A stretch of DNA of 64,000 bases, taken from NCBI GenBank assembly GCA_026418675.1, contig JAOAAX010000001.1:141212-205211 (forward strand), read 5' to 3'. Numbering within the stretch: the first letter of the stretch is position 1; each line of letters begins with the position of its first letter. Source of the stretch: Chthoniobacterales bacterium. Its GTDB lineage: Bacteria > Verrucomicrobiota > Verrucomicrobiia > Chthoniobacterales > DYNR01. Below, in pieces: positions 40,581 to 49,712 of the stretch. The notes beneath the pieces were generated by a model, which saw only the letters and a program-made list of their open reading frames with translations, did not search any database and was not told where the DNA came from. The position numbers and the translations under genes are program-made.

Positions 40581-41972
40581 TCATTTCGCCCCTTTACCCA
40601 GCAAAACAATCGGAATCGTCCGCAGGAGAATCCACAAATCCAACGCCAACGACCAATTGTCAATATACTCCAAATCCATCCTCACCCATTCCTCAAAATC
40701 TTTCACTTCATTCCGCCCGCTAATCTGCCACAAACACGTCAACCCTGGCTTCATGCTCAGTCGCCGCCGGTGGCTCAACTTGTCAAACTTCTCTACCTCA
40801 TAATCCGGCAACGGTCGCGGCCCAACAAAACTCATCTCCCCTTTCAGGATATTCCACAACTGCGGCAGTTCATCCAAGCTCGTCCTCCTCAAAAAACTCC
40901 CCAGCGGCGTCACTCGCGGATCATTCGTTAACTTAAACACAGGCCCACTCATCTCATTCTTTTCCAAAAGCTGCTCCCTCATCCGATCCGCACCCTCATA
41001 CATCGAACGAAATTTCAACATCACAAACTTCTTCCCATGCAAACCCGACCGCACCTGCCGAAAAAATATTGGCCCCCGTGACGTCATCTTAATCGCCACC
41101 GCTATCACCAAAAACAACGGACTCAACAATATCAAAAGCAAAAAAGCCATGATCCGATCCAGCACCTCCTTCCCAAACAAACTCCACGACAACTCCGGCG
41201 TTGCCCGAAAAACCAACATCGGATGCCCACTCATAAAATCATAAGTCGGTCGAGCTACAGACGTCCGCACAAAATTTGCACTCAACCATGCCTCCACCCC
41301 TTCCGTCTCGCATGCGCTAATCGCCTCCTGCATCCGATCCACTTGCATCTTGTGAAAACACAGAATCACCCGCCCAACCGCATGCCGATGCAACGCATCA
41401 AGAAAGGTCTCCATCCCCTCCTTTTCTAAATCAATCCGCTGAACAAGATTCATTTCGTGCCGAATCCCCTGCGGCAAACCCTCCCAAAACTCCTTCATCG
41501 CCTCCCTCTCCCCCGCTAACAAAATCCTCTCCCGCAAATCTCCCTTCCGAACAAACTGAACGTAGATAGATTCACTGACAATATCCCGCACAAGCAAACA
41601 CAAAGGCCCCAAAACCATCTCCATAACCAAAACCGACCGACTCGGCACATAAACCCGAAAAAATATCACACACAATCCCATCGCAAGCATCACCACTACC
41701 CCAGCCCGAACCAACTGACTCACCCGCGTCCCAAGTTTGTTCTGAAAAACCGGCCTGTAAAATCCCTGCATCCCAAGCGCCACTGGCCCAAAAACCATCA
41801 ACAAAATCATCATCCACAGACTCTCCCGAAACGGCGGTATCTCCCGCAGAAAATCAATGTTAATCACCGCATCTTCCCGTAACTTGTAACTCACCCAGTG
41901 CACAAAGCCCAACAACAGCGAATCAACTACCTGATTCAACTTGGACAGAAACTCCCGCCGTTTCGCTGTCAT
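40581..41972 (-). CDS. Exopolysaccharide biosynthesis polyprenyl glycosylphosphotransferase (WcaJ/WbaP-like)
   Basis: C-terminal KMTSRGPIFFRQVRSGLHGKKFVMLKFRSMYEGAD...LRRTSLDELPQLWNILKGEMSFVGPRPLPDYEV...MKPGLTCLWQISGRNEV. Confidence 0.93.
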   Translation of the reverse strand: MTAKRREFLSKLNQVVDSLLLGFVHWVSYKLREDAVINIDFLREIPPFRESLWMMILLMVFGPVALGMQGFYRPVFQNKLGTRVSQLVRAGVVVMLAMGLCVIFFRVYVPSRSVLVMEMVLGPLCLLVRDIVSESIYVQFVRKGDLRERILLAGEREAMKEFWEGLPQGIRHEMNLVQRIDLEKEGMETFLDALHRHAVGRVILCFHKMQVDRMQEAISACETEGVEAWLSANFVRTSVARPTYDFMSGHPMLVFRATPELSWSLFGKEVLDRIMAFLLLILLSPLFLVIAVAIKMTSRGPIFFRQVRSGLHGKKFVMLKFRSMYEGADRMREQLLEKNEMSGPVFKLTNDPRVTPLGSFLRRTSLDELPQLWNILKGEMSFVGPRPLPDYEVEKFDKLSHRRRLSMKPGLTCLWQISGRNEVKDFEEWVRMDLEYIDNWSLALDLWILLRTIPIVLLGKGAK

Positions 41973-42072
41973 GCTATTCTTTCGTCAATCCCATTCCAAT
42001 CTTTAGCTTACTCTCGCTCAATACAACAATTCCCATTTCCAGAATCTTTGGAAAAAATTTCCTCTCCTGCCC

Positions 42073-42837
42073 TTGCAAATGCAAAACCCTCATAAAAAAA
42101 TACCTATAACTCCAAAAAAACCCTTGCTTGTCGCTATTGCTCATACCCAACAAGGACTACGCAAACTCTCCAATCAATTCCATCCCGACTCTCGCCTCAA
42201 ATGGTGTCCGGATATTGTCGAGCTCCGCCTCGATTTATTCTCCCCCCAACCAGATTCCCTTACCAGCCTCCCTTTCCCCATCCTCCTCACCCTCCGCCAC
42301 TCCTCCGAAGGTGGTAAATTCTCGGGCTCCCCAGACCAACACCTCGAAACCATTTCCCCTTACCTCCCATTTGCAACCGCTCTCGACATAGAACTTACCC
42401 GCGCACAATCCTACCCGCAAACCCTCTCCCTCTATCTCCAAAAAAATTTCCCCATGATCCTCAGCTACCACAACTTTTCCGAAACTCCTCCCTACTCCTT
42501 CCTTTGCCAACTCCTCCATGAAGCCACTTCCCTCGGTGCCTCCGCACTCAAAATCGCTACCGCACTCCAAAAACCTTCTGATCTCATCCCCCTCATCCAA
42601 ATCCTCGCCCACTCCACCCGCCTCCCTATCGCCGTCATGGCTATCGGCCCATTAGCCCCCACTGCCCGTCTCTTCCTCGCTGCCGCCGGTTCAGTTCTCA
42701 ATTACGGCTGGCTCCATAAACCCATCGTCCCAGGCCAACTCTCCGCTCCTACCCTTGCTAAACTCCTCCACCAATTCAACATCCGCCCAGCCCTAGGACA
42801 CACTTACCCACCACCGCATAGCCCCGCCAACCTTTAA
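42073..42837 (+). CDS. aroD: Type I 3-dehydroquinate dehydratase
   Basis: VELRLDLF, LTLRHSSEGGKF, ILSYHNFSETP, ALKIATAL, VMAIGPLAPTARLF. Confidence 0.85.
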   Translation: MQMQNPHKKIPITPKKPLLVAIAHTQQGLRKLSNQFHPDSRLKWCPDIVELRLDLFSPQPDSLTSLPFPILLTLRHSSEGGKFSGSPDQHLETISPYLPFATALDIELTRAQSYPQTLSLYLQKNFPMILSYHNFSETPPYSFLCQLLHEATSLGASALKIATALQKPSDLIPLIQILAHSTRLPIAVMAIGPLAPTARLFLAAAGSVLNYGWLHKPIVPGQLSAPTLAKLLHQFNIRPALGHTYPPPHSPANL

Positions 42838-42875
42838 AATTGCATAAAACTCCCCTCCCAAAACATCATTGTCTT

Positions 42876-43376
42876 ATGCCCATTCCACTCCCATTCAATC
42901 TCATCCCCTTAACTCTCATCGCTCTTACCTGCCTCCCTTTCCACCTCCTCTCCGCCACGCCCTCCCCATCCCCATCACCACCTCCCCAAAACCAAAATTC
43001 CCAAAAATTCGACCTCCCCATCGCAAAAGGACAGGATATACTCGGCATCCGCGCCCCCATCTACGACGAAACCAACACCCTCATCGCACTCATCGAGGCA
43101 GAACTAGCAAGAAAAGAATCCGACCAACTCATCTCCTTCCAAAACGTTTCACTCGAACTCTACGACGACATCCGCCGCAAACTCCACATCCATTCACCCC
43201 TATCCCAACTCGATACAAACACCCTCATCATCTCCACTAATTCCGGCATCACCATTACCCGTGACGACTTCTCCATCCAGTCCAATTTTGCAGATTTCGA
43301 CATCCAAAAACAAATCCTCAAACTCTCAGGCCCAACCAAAATGACCATCTTCTCTGCCGATTCCCTCCAACCGTAA
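42876..43376 (+). CDS. LptC-like periplasmic protein (LPS export)
   Basis: N-terminal signal/TM, beta-rich body, position directly before LptA- and LptB-like genes. Confidence 0.55.
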   Translation: MPIPLPFNLIPLTLIALTCLPFHLLSATPSPSPSPPPQNQNSQKFDLPIAKGQDILGIRAPIYDETNTLIALIEAELARKESDQLISFQNVSLELYDDIRRKLHIHSPLSQLDTNTLIISTNSGITITRDDFSIQSNFADFDIQKQILKLSGPTKMTIFSADSLQP

Positions 43377-43397
43377 ATATTCCAACCTCAAACAACC

Positions 43398-43982
43398 ATG
43401 AATAATTTCAAAACTGTTCTCTGGATATTCCTATCCGTAATTTCCCTCACCTTTCCCTGCTCTTCCCAGGATTCCCCCTCCATGAACCCGGAACAACCTG
43501 AGAAAAAAAAACCCCTCCTTCCCGAACTCATCCCCACCAAACGACCCCAAAACTCCCAAACCACCATCACAGCCAACAATTCCGCTTCCTTCGACAACCG
43601 CTCTGGCATCGCTGAATTCTCCGGTAATGTTCAAATTAGCGATCCGCAATTCGAACTCTCTTGCGAGAAACTCCGCGCAATCCTCCGCGAAGACAGAAAA
43701 GGCCTCCAACGCGTCGAAGCCATCGGCAACGTCGTCATCCGCCACCACTCAAAAGACGAATCCGGTAAAGACGTCCTCTCCACTGCCAAAGCCGGAAAAG
43801 CCATCTACCACGTCGAAACAGGCGACCTCGAACTCATCGAATGGCCTCAAATCACTCAAGGCATCAATTCCCACGTTGCAAACGAACCACAAACTAAAAT
43901 GCTCCTCAACCGCGCCGGTCGCATCATAACCACAGGCTCCAGCAAAACCGTCATCGCAGACACCGGTAACGCCAAACCTTAA
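43398..43982 (+). CDS. LptA/OstA-like LPS transport periplasmic protein
   Basis: Signal peptide; DNRSGIAEFSGNVQISDPQFELSCEKLRAILREDRKGLQRVEAIGNVVI is an OstA-like pattern; followed by lptB. Confidence 0.78.
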   Translation: MNNFKTVLWIFLSVISLTFPCSSQDSPSMNPEQPEKKKPLLPELIPTKRPQNSQTTITANNSASFDNRSGIAEFSGNVQISDPQFELSCEKLRAILREDRKGLQRVEAIGNVVIRHHSKDESGKDVLSTAKAGKAIYHVETGDLELIEWPQITQGINSHVANEPQTKMLLNRAGRIITTGSSKTVIADTGNAKP

Positions 43983-44015
43983 CCTCGAAAAAAACAACAC
44001 CCCTCAAATCACTCT

Positions 44016-44804
44016 TTGAACCCAACCACACAAACTCCCCAAAAAAACCCATCCCTCGAATCCTTCCGCCGCGAAGCACGCGGCTCCCTCCTCAGAACAG
44101 AACAACTTGTCAAAATTTACGGCGGCCGCCCAGTCGTCAATGGCGTAGACATTCACGTCCGCTCCGGTGAGGTCGTCGGCCTTCTCGGCCCAAACGGCGC
44201 CGGTAAAACTACCACCTTCTACATGATTGTTGGCCTCGTCCGCCCCAACTCCGGCAAAGTCTTCTTCCGTGGAACAGACGTCACCCGCCTGCCCATGCAC
44301 CGCCGCGCCCAACAGGGTATGGGCTACCTCCCACAGGAAGAATCCATCTTCCGCCGCCTCACCGTCCGCCAAAACCTCATGGCTATCCTCGAAACTCGCC
44401 CTCTCACAAACACCCAGCGAAAAAAACGCTGCGACGACCTCCTCGAACAGTTCGGCATCGCTCACCTCGCTAACAACGTCGCACTTACCCTCAGCGGTGG
44501 CGAAAAACGCCGCCTCTCCATTGCACGCTCCCTCATCACTGAACCTTCCCTTCTCATGCTCGACGAACCCTTCAGCGGTGTTGATCCCATCGCCGTCTAT
44601 GACATTCAGCAAATCATCCAAAACCTTCGCTCCAATGGCCTCGCAATCCTCATAACAGACCACAACGTCCGCGAAACCCTCAACATCGTTGACCGCGCTT
44701 ACCTCATCTACGAAGGGCAAGTCGCAAGCCAAGGCACTAAAGACTTCCTCCTCAACGACCCAATCAGCCGCAAACTTTACCTCGGCGAAACCTTCTCCAT
44801 GTAA
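44016..44804 (+). CDS. lptB: LPS export ABC transporter ATP-binding protein
   Basis: LLGPNGAGKTTTFYMIVGLVRPNSGKVFF, GMGYLPQEESIFRRLTVRQNLMAILE, LSGGEKRRLSIARSLITEPSLLMLDEPFSGVDPIAV. Confidence 0.94.
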   Translation: MNPTTQTPQKNPSLESFRREARGSLLRTEQLVKIYGGRPVVNGVDIHVRSGEVVGLLGPNGAGKTTTFYMIVGLVRPNSGKVFFRGTDVTRLPMHRRAQQGMGYLPQEESIFRRLTVRQNLMAILETRPLTNTQRKKRCDDLLEQFGIAHLANNVALTLSGGEKRRLSIARSLITEPSLLMLDEPFSGVDPIAVYDIQQIIQNLRSNGLAILITDHNVRETLNIVDRAYLIYEGQVASQGTKDFLLNDPISRKLYLGETFSM

Positions 44805-44883
44805 TCCCCACTCGCAAAAAAAAATATAGACAATAAAATCCATTTTCCTGCTTTACCCCTTAAAACCGAAATTCCCATCCACC

Positions 44884-45930
44884 GTGCCCACCCAACAAAA
44901 ATTCTCCCCTGAGCCTCTTACCGTCGGACAATTCTTCGCCACTTACGCTAAACGCCTCGGCCTCCGCCTCGCCAGTTCCGCACGCGGCCTCAATCGCATC
45001 ATCCGCGAACCTACCATCAACCGCCCAGGACTCGCACTCGCCGGCTTCTTCCACTACTTCCCGGCAAAGCGCATCCAGGTATTCGGCGCTTCAGAAATGA
45101 GTTACCTCAGAAGCCTCCCCGAAAAAACCGCCCAGGAGCGCGTCCGCGCTCTCTTCGAGCGCAACTTCCCTTGCGCCGTCATCGCCCGCGACTCCCGCAT
45201 CCCTCCGTGGTTCCTCCAAATCGCCGAAGCCAACTCCACTCCACTCTTCCGCACTGCCATGATCACCATGAAGTTCACCAACGCCGCTACTCTCGCTCTC
45301 GAAGCAGAATTCGCCCCTCAAACCTCCGAGCACGGGAGCATGGTGGACATCATGGGCATCGGAACCCTCATCCGCGGCCCTTCCGGCATCGGCAAAAGCG
45401 AATGCGTCCTCGGCCTCATCGAGCGCGGCTACAGCCTCGTCAGCGACGACATCACACGCTTCCGCCTCGTAGATGGCCGGGAAATCGTAGGAATGTCTTC
45501 CGAACTCTCCCGCTTCCATATGGAAGTCCGAGGTATCGGCATCATCAACGTCGCCGCTATCTTCGGCGTCGGCGCTGTCCGCGCCGAAAAACGACTCGAC
45601 CTCGTCGCAACTCTCGAAGATTGGGACAAATGCGATGACCTCGACCGCACTGGTCTCACCTCCCTCACTTACGAAATTCTCGGAATCCCCATCCCTCACG
45701 TCATCATCCCAGTCCGCACAGGCCGCGACCTCGCCCGCCTCGTCGAAGTCGCCGCACTCGACCAAAAACTCAAATCCATGGGCTACCATTCCGCGCTCGA
45801 ATTCAACCAACGCCTCCTCCAACTCATCCGCCAGGATTCCAAACAAAATTCCCAACAAGCTCCCCCCACACCAACACCTAATAACACAACCCAACAAACC
45901 ACCTCACCAACTCCACCTCAAAATCCATAA
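44884..45930 (+). CDS. hprK: HPr kinase/phosphorylase
   Basis: GTG start; Walker A GPSGIGKSECVLGLIERGYSLVSDD and signature MEVRGIGIINVAAIFGVGAVR. Confidence 0.94.
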   Translation: MPTQQKFSPEPLTVGQFFATYAKRLGLRLASSARGLNRIIREPTINRPGLALAGFFHYFPAKRIQVFGASEMSYLRSLPEKTAQERVRALFERNFPCAVIARDSRIPPWFLQIAEANSTPLFRTAMITMKFTNAATLALEAEFAPQTSEHGSMVDIMGIGTLIRGPSGIGKSECVLGLIERGYSLVSDDITRFRLVDGREIVGMSSELSRFHMEVRGIGIINVAAIFGVGAVRAEKRLDLVATLEDWDKCDDLDRTGLTSLTYEILGIPIPHVIIPVRTGRDLARLVEVAALDQKLKSMGYHSALEFNQRLLQLIRQDSKQNSQQAPPTPTPNNTTQQTTSPTPPQNP

Positions 45931-45998
45931 TCCCTTCCCTTCACTTTCCTCTTCCCAAAACTTACTCACCAATCTACTATCTTTTCCACAAACACCAT

Positions 45999-46679
45999 AT
46001 GTCTGCAGCAGTTGCCCCTCCCCCACTCGACCGCAAATTCGTCGAATCCCTCGTCCGCGAATCACTCTACCGCCAAATCGGTCGCCCTCTCCCCGCAAAA
46101 GAACCTCCACTCCTCGTCGTCAATAGCTCCGCTCGCCACATGCACGTTTCACAAAAGGACCTAGAAGTCCTTTTTGGTCCAGGCTACCAACTCAAAGTTC
46201 ACAAGTGGCTCTACCAGGAAGGCTTCTTTGCCGCAGAAGAAACCGTCACTCTCATCGGCCCACGAAGGCGCATCATCCCCAACCTCCGCATCCTCGGCCC
46301 CTGCCGAAACCTCACTCAGATCGAACTCGCCTACACCGACGCTATCCAACTCGGCCTCGACATCCCTACCCGCCTCTCCGGCGACATCGAAGGAACGCCA
46401 GGCGCCTATGTCATGGGTCCTGCAGGCATGATCGAACTCAAACAAGGCGTCATCCGTGCGGCCCGTCACGTCCATATGGGCCCCGCCGACATCGAATATT
46501 ACGGCGTCAAAAACGGCGATCGTATGAAACTCCGCGTCGTCTCCCCCCCTAATACCGTTGTATTTGAAGATGTTATTGTCCGTTACGACCCCAACGTCCG
46601 CCTCGAAGTCCATATTGACACAGACGAAGCCAACGCCTGTAACCTCTCTCAGGCCATCAAAGTCGAGCTCTTCCGCTAA
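45999..46679 (+). CDS. pduL: BMC phosphotransacylase (PduL-type phosphate propanoyltransferase)
   Basis: NSSARHMHVSQKDLEVLFG, GPCRNLTQIELAYTDAIQLG, RAARHVHMGPADIEYYGVKNGDRM; N-terminal amphipathic helix LDRKFVESLVRESLYRQI resembles an encapsulation peptide. Confidence 0.93.
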   Translation: MSAAVAPPPLDRKFVESLVRESLYRQIGRPLPAKEPPLLVVNSSARHMHVSQKDLEVLFGPGYQLKVHKWLYQEGFFAAEETVTLIGPRRRIIPNLRILGPCRNLTQIELAYTDAIQLGLDIPTRLSGDIEGTPGAYVMGPAGMIELKQGVIRAARHVHMGPADIEYYGVKNGDRMKLRVVSPPNTVVFEDVIVRYDPNVRLEVHIDTDEANACNLSQAIKVELFR

Positions 46680-46786
46680 CCAAATCCACCAATTTCCTCC
46701 GCTAATTTCTGAACCCATCAACCAAACCAAAGAACAAAGAAAACCCAAAAAATTCTCAAAACAACCGTTAAACCCAAACCTACAAA

Positions 46787-47056
46787 ATGAACGAAGCCAT
46801 TGGTCTCATTGAAACGCGCGGCTACGTTGGCCTGGTTGAAGCCAGCGACGCAATGGTCAAAGCCGCTAACGTCGAACTCGTCAAATCCATCCCCATCGGC
46901 GGTGCCCTCATCACTACCATCGTCCGGGGCGATGTCGGAAGTGTCAAAGCCGCTGTCGAAGCCGGTCGCGAAGCCGTCAAACGCGTCGGAACCCTCGTCG
47001 CTTCTCACGTAATCGCTCGCCCAAGCCCAGAGCTCCTTAAATTCTTCACTTCTTAA
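46787..47056 (+). CDS. BMC-H hexameric shell protein (paralog 1)
   Basis: 89 aa; [58 protein letters not shown]. Confidence 0.95.
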   Translation: MNEAIGLIETRGYVGLVEASDAMVKAANVELVKSIPIGGALITTIVRGDVGSVKAAVEAGREAVKRVGTLVASHVIARPSPELLKFFTS

Positions 47057-47116
47057 CCAACCTCGAAACCATCGACCTAAAAACCATAAAATAAATAATC
47101 AACCATTTTATCTCCT

Positions 47117-47425
47117 ATGGCAGGACAAGCTCTCGGAATGATCGAAACCAAAGGCCTCGTCGCTCAATTCGAAGCCACAGACGCAATGCTCAAAGCCGCT
47201 AACGTCGAACTCGTTGGCTGGGAAAAAATCGGTTCCGGCCATGTCGCCGTCTTCATCCGTGGGGACGTCGCAGCCGTCAAAGCCGCAGTTGAAGCGGGTG
47301 CAACCGCCGCCTCCGCTATCGGCGAAGTCGTGGCTGTTCACGTAATCCCGCGTCCTCACGAAGACCTCCCAGGCCTCGGCAAATTCCTCCAAGGCGCTTC
47401 AGCTCCCAAGTCAGCAGCAAAATAG
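47117..47425 (+). CDS. BMC-H hexameric shell protein (paralog 2)
   Basis: 102 aa; [58 protein letters not shown]. Confidence 0.95.
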   Translation: MAGQALGMIETKGLVAQFEATDAMLKAANVELVGWEKIGSGHVAVFIRGDVAAVKAAVEAGATAASAIGEVVAVHVIPRPHEDLPGLGKFLQGASAPKSAAK

Positions 47426-47652
47426 TCTTGCTCGAACTTGCTCGAACTTGCCGAGCCAAAAGCCCCTCTGCTCCAAAATCAAACGCTCCGAAATCTAAAT
47501 TTTCGGAAATTCCCCAATCACACAAGCAACCATACGGCAAACTCCCTCGTCGCCACCATTAAACCCCAAAAAACCAATTAATCGTAGACTCACCGATCCC
47601 AGCAAACTCAACCACCCCATACCTATACGTCTAGATAGCCCTTCCCGTTTCC

Positions 47653-48858
47653 ATGGCCGCTAAACCACAGGCAATCCTCGTTGCAAACATCGGCAGCACC
47701 TCCTTTAAATTCCGCCTCTACCAAATGCCAGAAGAGCGGCTCCTTGCAAAAGGTGCGGCCGACCGCATCGGCTCACCCGAATCCTCTTGGTCCCTCCAGC
47801 TCGATTCCGGTAACAAATCCTCTGGCTCCGCAACCTTCCCAGATTACGGTTCCGCTGCAGAATTCTTCCAAACAAAACTCATTCAATCCGGAACCATCGA
47901 AAGCTTTACCCAGCTCGCCGCCTTCGGTTTTAAGCCCGTAATGGCCCGCGACATCAGCGGCTGCCAATTCATGGACGAAACCGTCCTCAAAGCAATGGAG
48001 TTTTTCAGCCCCGTCTTCCCAGCCCACAACCCACCCTACATCCGCGCTGTCCGCGACCTCCAAAACCGCTTCCCCTCCATCCCCTGCATCGGCTTGTTCG
48101 AGACCGCCTTCTACGACCACGTCCCAGAACATCACCGCCGAATGGCCGTCCCCCTCCGCTGGGAACGCGACTACGGCGTCCGTCGCTACGGCTTCCATGG
48201 CGCAAGCCATCGCTACGTAACTTCTCGCCTCGCAGAAATCCTCGGCCATTCAAACCTCCGCATCATCTCCTGCCACCTCGGCGGCAGTTCCTCCATCGCC
48301 TGCGTCCGAAATGGCGTCGCAGTGGACTCAAGCTGGGGCATGACGGCTCAAAGCGGTCTCCCACACAATAACCGCGTCGGCGACTTCGACGCTTTCGCCT
48401 TGCTTTACGTCATGTCCCAATTCGGCCTAACCATCGAACAGGTCGCATCAGACCTCAGCAAAAACGGCGGCCTCAAAGGAATGTCCGGACTCGATTCCGG
48501 CGACGTCCGCGACCTCGAAGCCGCTGCAGCAGCAGGAAATAAAGACGCAAAAATTGCCCTCCAAGTCTTCATTTCCGCCGTCCGCAAATACATCGGCCAA
48601 TTCCTCGTCGAGCTAAACGGAGCCGACGCCATCATCTTCACCGCAGGTATCGGAGAGAATAATCCCCACCTCCGCGCTGAAATTTGCGCCAATATGTCCT
48701 TCTGTGGACTCGAACTCGACCCAGCCATCAACAACAACACCCTCGCAAAAGAAGCAAAAATCTCGACCGAAAACTCCAAAATCGCCGTCTGGGTCATCCC
48801 CACAAACGAAGAGCTCGTCATCGCACGTGCAGCTTGGCAGCTCCTCCACCAAAAATAA
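47653..48858 (+). CDS. ackA: Acetate/propionate kinase (BMC-associated)
   Basis: ILVANIGSTSFKFRLY, RRYGFHGASHRYV, SCHLGGSSSIACVRNGVAVDSSWGMTAQSGLPHNNRVGDFD, FTAGIGENNPHLR. Confidence 0.93.
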   Translation: MAAKPQAILVANIGSTSFKFRLYQMPEERLLAKGAADRIGSPESSWSLQLDSGNKSSGSATFPDYGSAAEFFQTKLIQSGTIESFTQLAAFGFKPVMARDISGCQFMDETVLKAMEFFSPVFPAHNPPYIRAVRDLQNRFPSIPCIGLFETAFYDHVPEHHRRMAVPLRWERDYGVRRYGFHGASHRYVTSRLAEILGHSNLRIISCHLGGSSSIACVRNGVAVDSSWGMTAQSGLPHNNRVGDFDAFALLYVMSQFGLTIEQVASDLSKNGGLKGMSGLDSGDVRDLEAAAAAGNKDAKIALQVFISAVRKYIGQFLVELNGADAIIFTAGIGENNPHLRAEICANMSFCGLELDPAINNNTLAKEAKISTENSKIAVWVIPTNEELVIARAAWQLLHQK

Positions 48859-48962
48859 CCCCCATTTCTAAAATATTTCTTCACCCCATCAACGAGAATA
48901 AACCCGAATAAACCCAAACAAACTCCCAACCAAATACACTAACCCAAAAACTAAAAACGCCT

Positions 48963-49244
48963 ATGTCCCAACAAGCCATCGGAATGATCGAAACTCGGGG
49001 CCTCGTCGCCCTCGTTGAAGCTACCGACGCCATGCTCAAATCGGCCAACGTCACACTCGTCGGCCCCATGACACAAGTCGGAAACGCCCTCGTAACTGCA
49101 GTCGTCACAGGCGATGTTGCCGCCGTAAAAGCCGCAGTCGAAGCTGGCCGCGCAAGCGCTCAAGCCCTCGGCGAAATCGTATCCGTCAGCATTATCGCCC
49201 GCCCCAACCCAGAATTGACCACCGTCTTGCCAAAGGCGAAATGA
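48963..49244 (+). CDS. BMC-H hexameric shell protein (paralog 3)
   Basis: 93 aa; [59 protein letters not shown]. Confidence 0.95.
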   Translation: MSQQAIGMIETRGLVALVEATDAMLKSANVTLVGPMTQVGNALVTAVVTGDVAAVKAAVEAGRASAQALGEIVSVSIIARPNPELTTVLPKAK

Positions 49245-49552
49245 TCCTCGCACGCGTCGAAGGAAGCATCGTCGCCACGAAAAAAAACCAGAAAATGACG
49301 GGGAGCAAATTCCTCCTCGTTCGCCCTCTGGTCGTAGATACGCCAGACGCAACCTCCTTTCGCGAAGGCCAATCCACACTCGTAGCAACCGATGCCCTTG
49401 GCGCAGGAGAAGGCGACATCGTCCTCGTCGTCCAAGGAAGCTCCGCACGCCTCGCAATGGACAATAAAGACACCCCTGTTGATGCCGTCGTCATCGGAAT
49501 CGTTGATTCCGTGGATATCGGCAAACGCATCCTCTACTCCGCCCGTGGCTGA
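49241..49552 (+). CDS. BMC-P pentameric vertex protein (EutN/CcmL family, paralog 1)
   Basis: MILARVEGSIVATKKNQKMTGSKFLLVRPL...ATDALGAGEGDIVLVVQGSSARLA...VDAVVIGIVD; 4-nt overlap with the BMC-H gene. Confidence 0.94.
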   Translation: MILARVEGSIVATKKNQKMTGSKFLLVRPLVVDTPDATSFREGQSTLVATDALGAGEGDIVLVVQGSSARLAMDNKDTPVDAVVIGIVDSVDIGKRILYSARG

Positions 49553-49712
49553 ACTCACCCACTCATCCCCTAATCCATTCCCACAAACCCCACCGTTTTC
49601 CCATCCCCAACCGTGAACCCCAATCCCCTTCCTTATCCTCTTCCTACCAATCCCTAAGCCGCACCACTCACCTACGAGCATAAAATCTTAAAATCAGATA
49701 AAAAAATCTTTT

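Noticed and set aside
44004-44843. 279-aa minus-strand ORF opposite lptB
   Set aside because: Exact antisense to a clear LptB; composition (Asp/Glu/Val/Ala/Gly-rich) is what a reversed C-rich coding strand gives; no recognisable motif.
45091-45897. 268-aa minus-strand ORF opposite hprK, and similar antisense ORFs at 50124-50927 and 37485-37991
   Set aside because: Mirror frames of strongly C-biased genes (few stops arise in the antisense); protein sequences lack domains.
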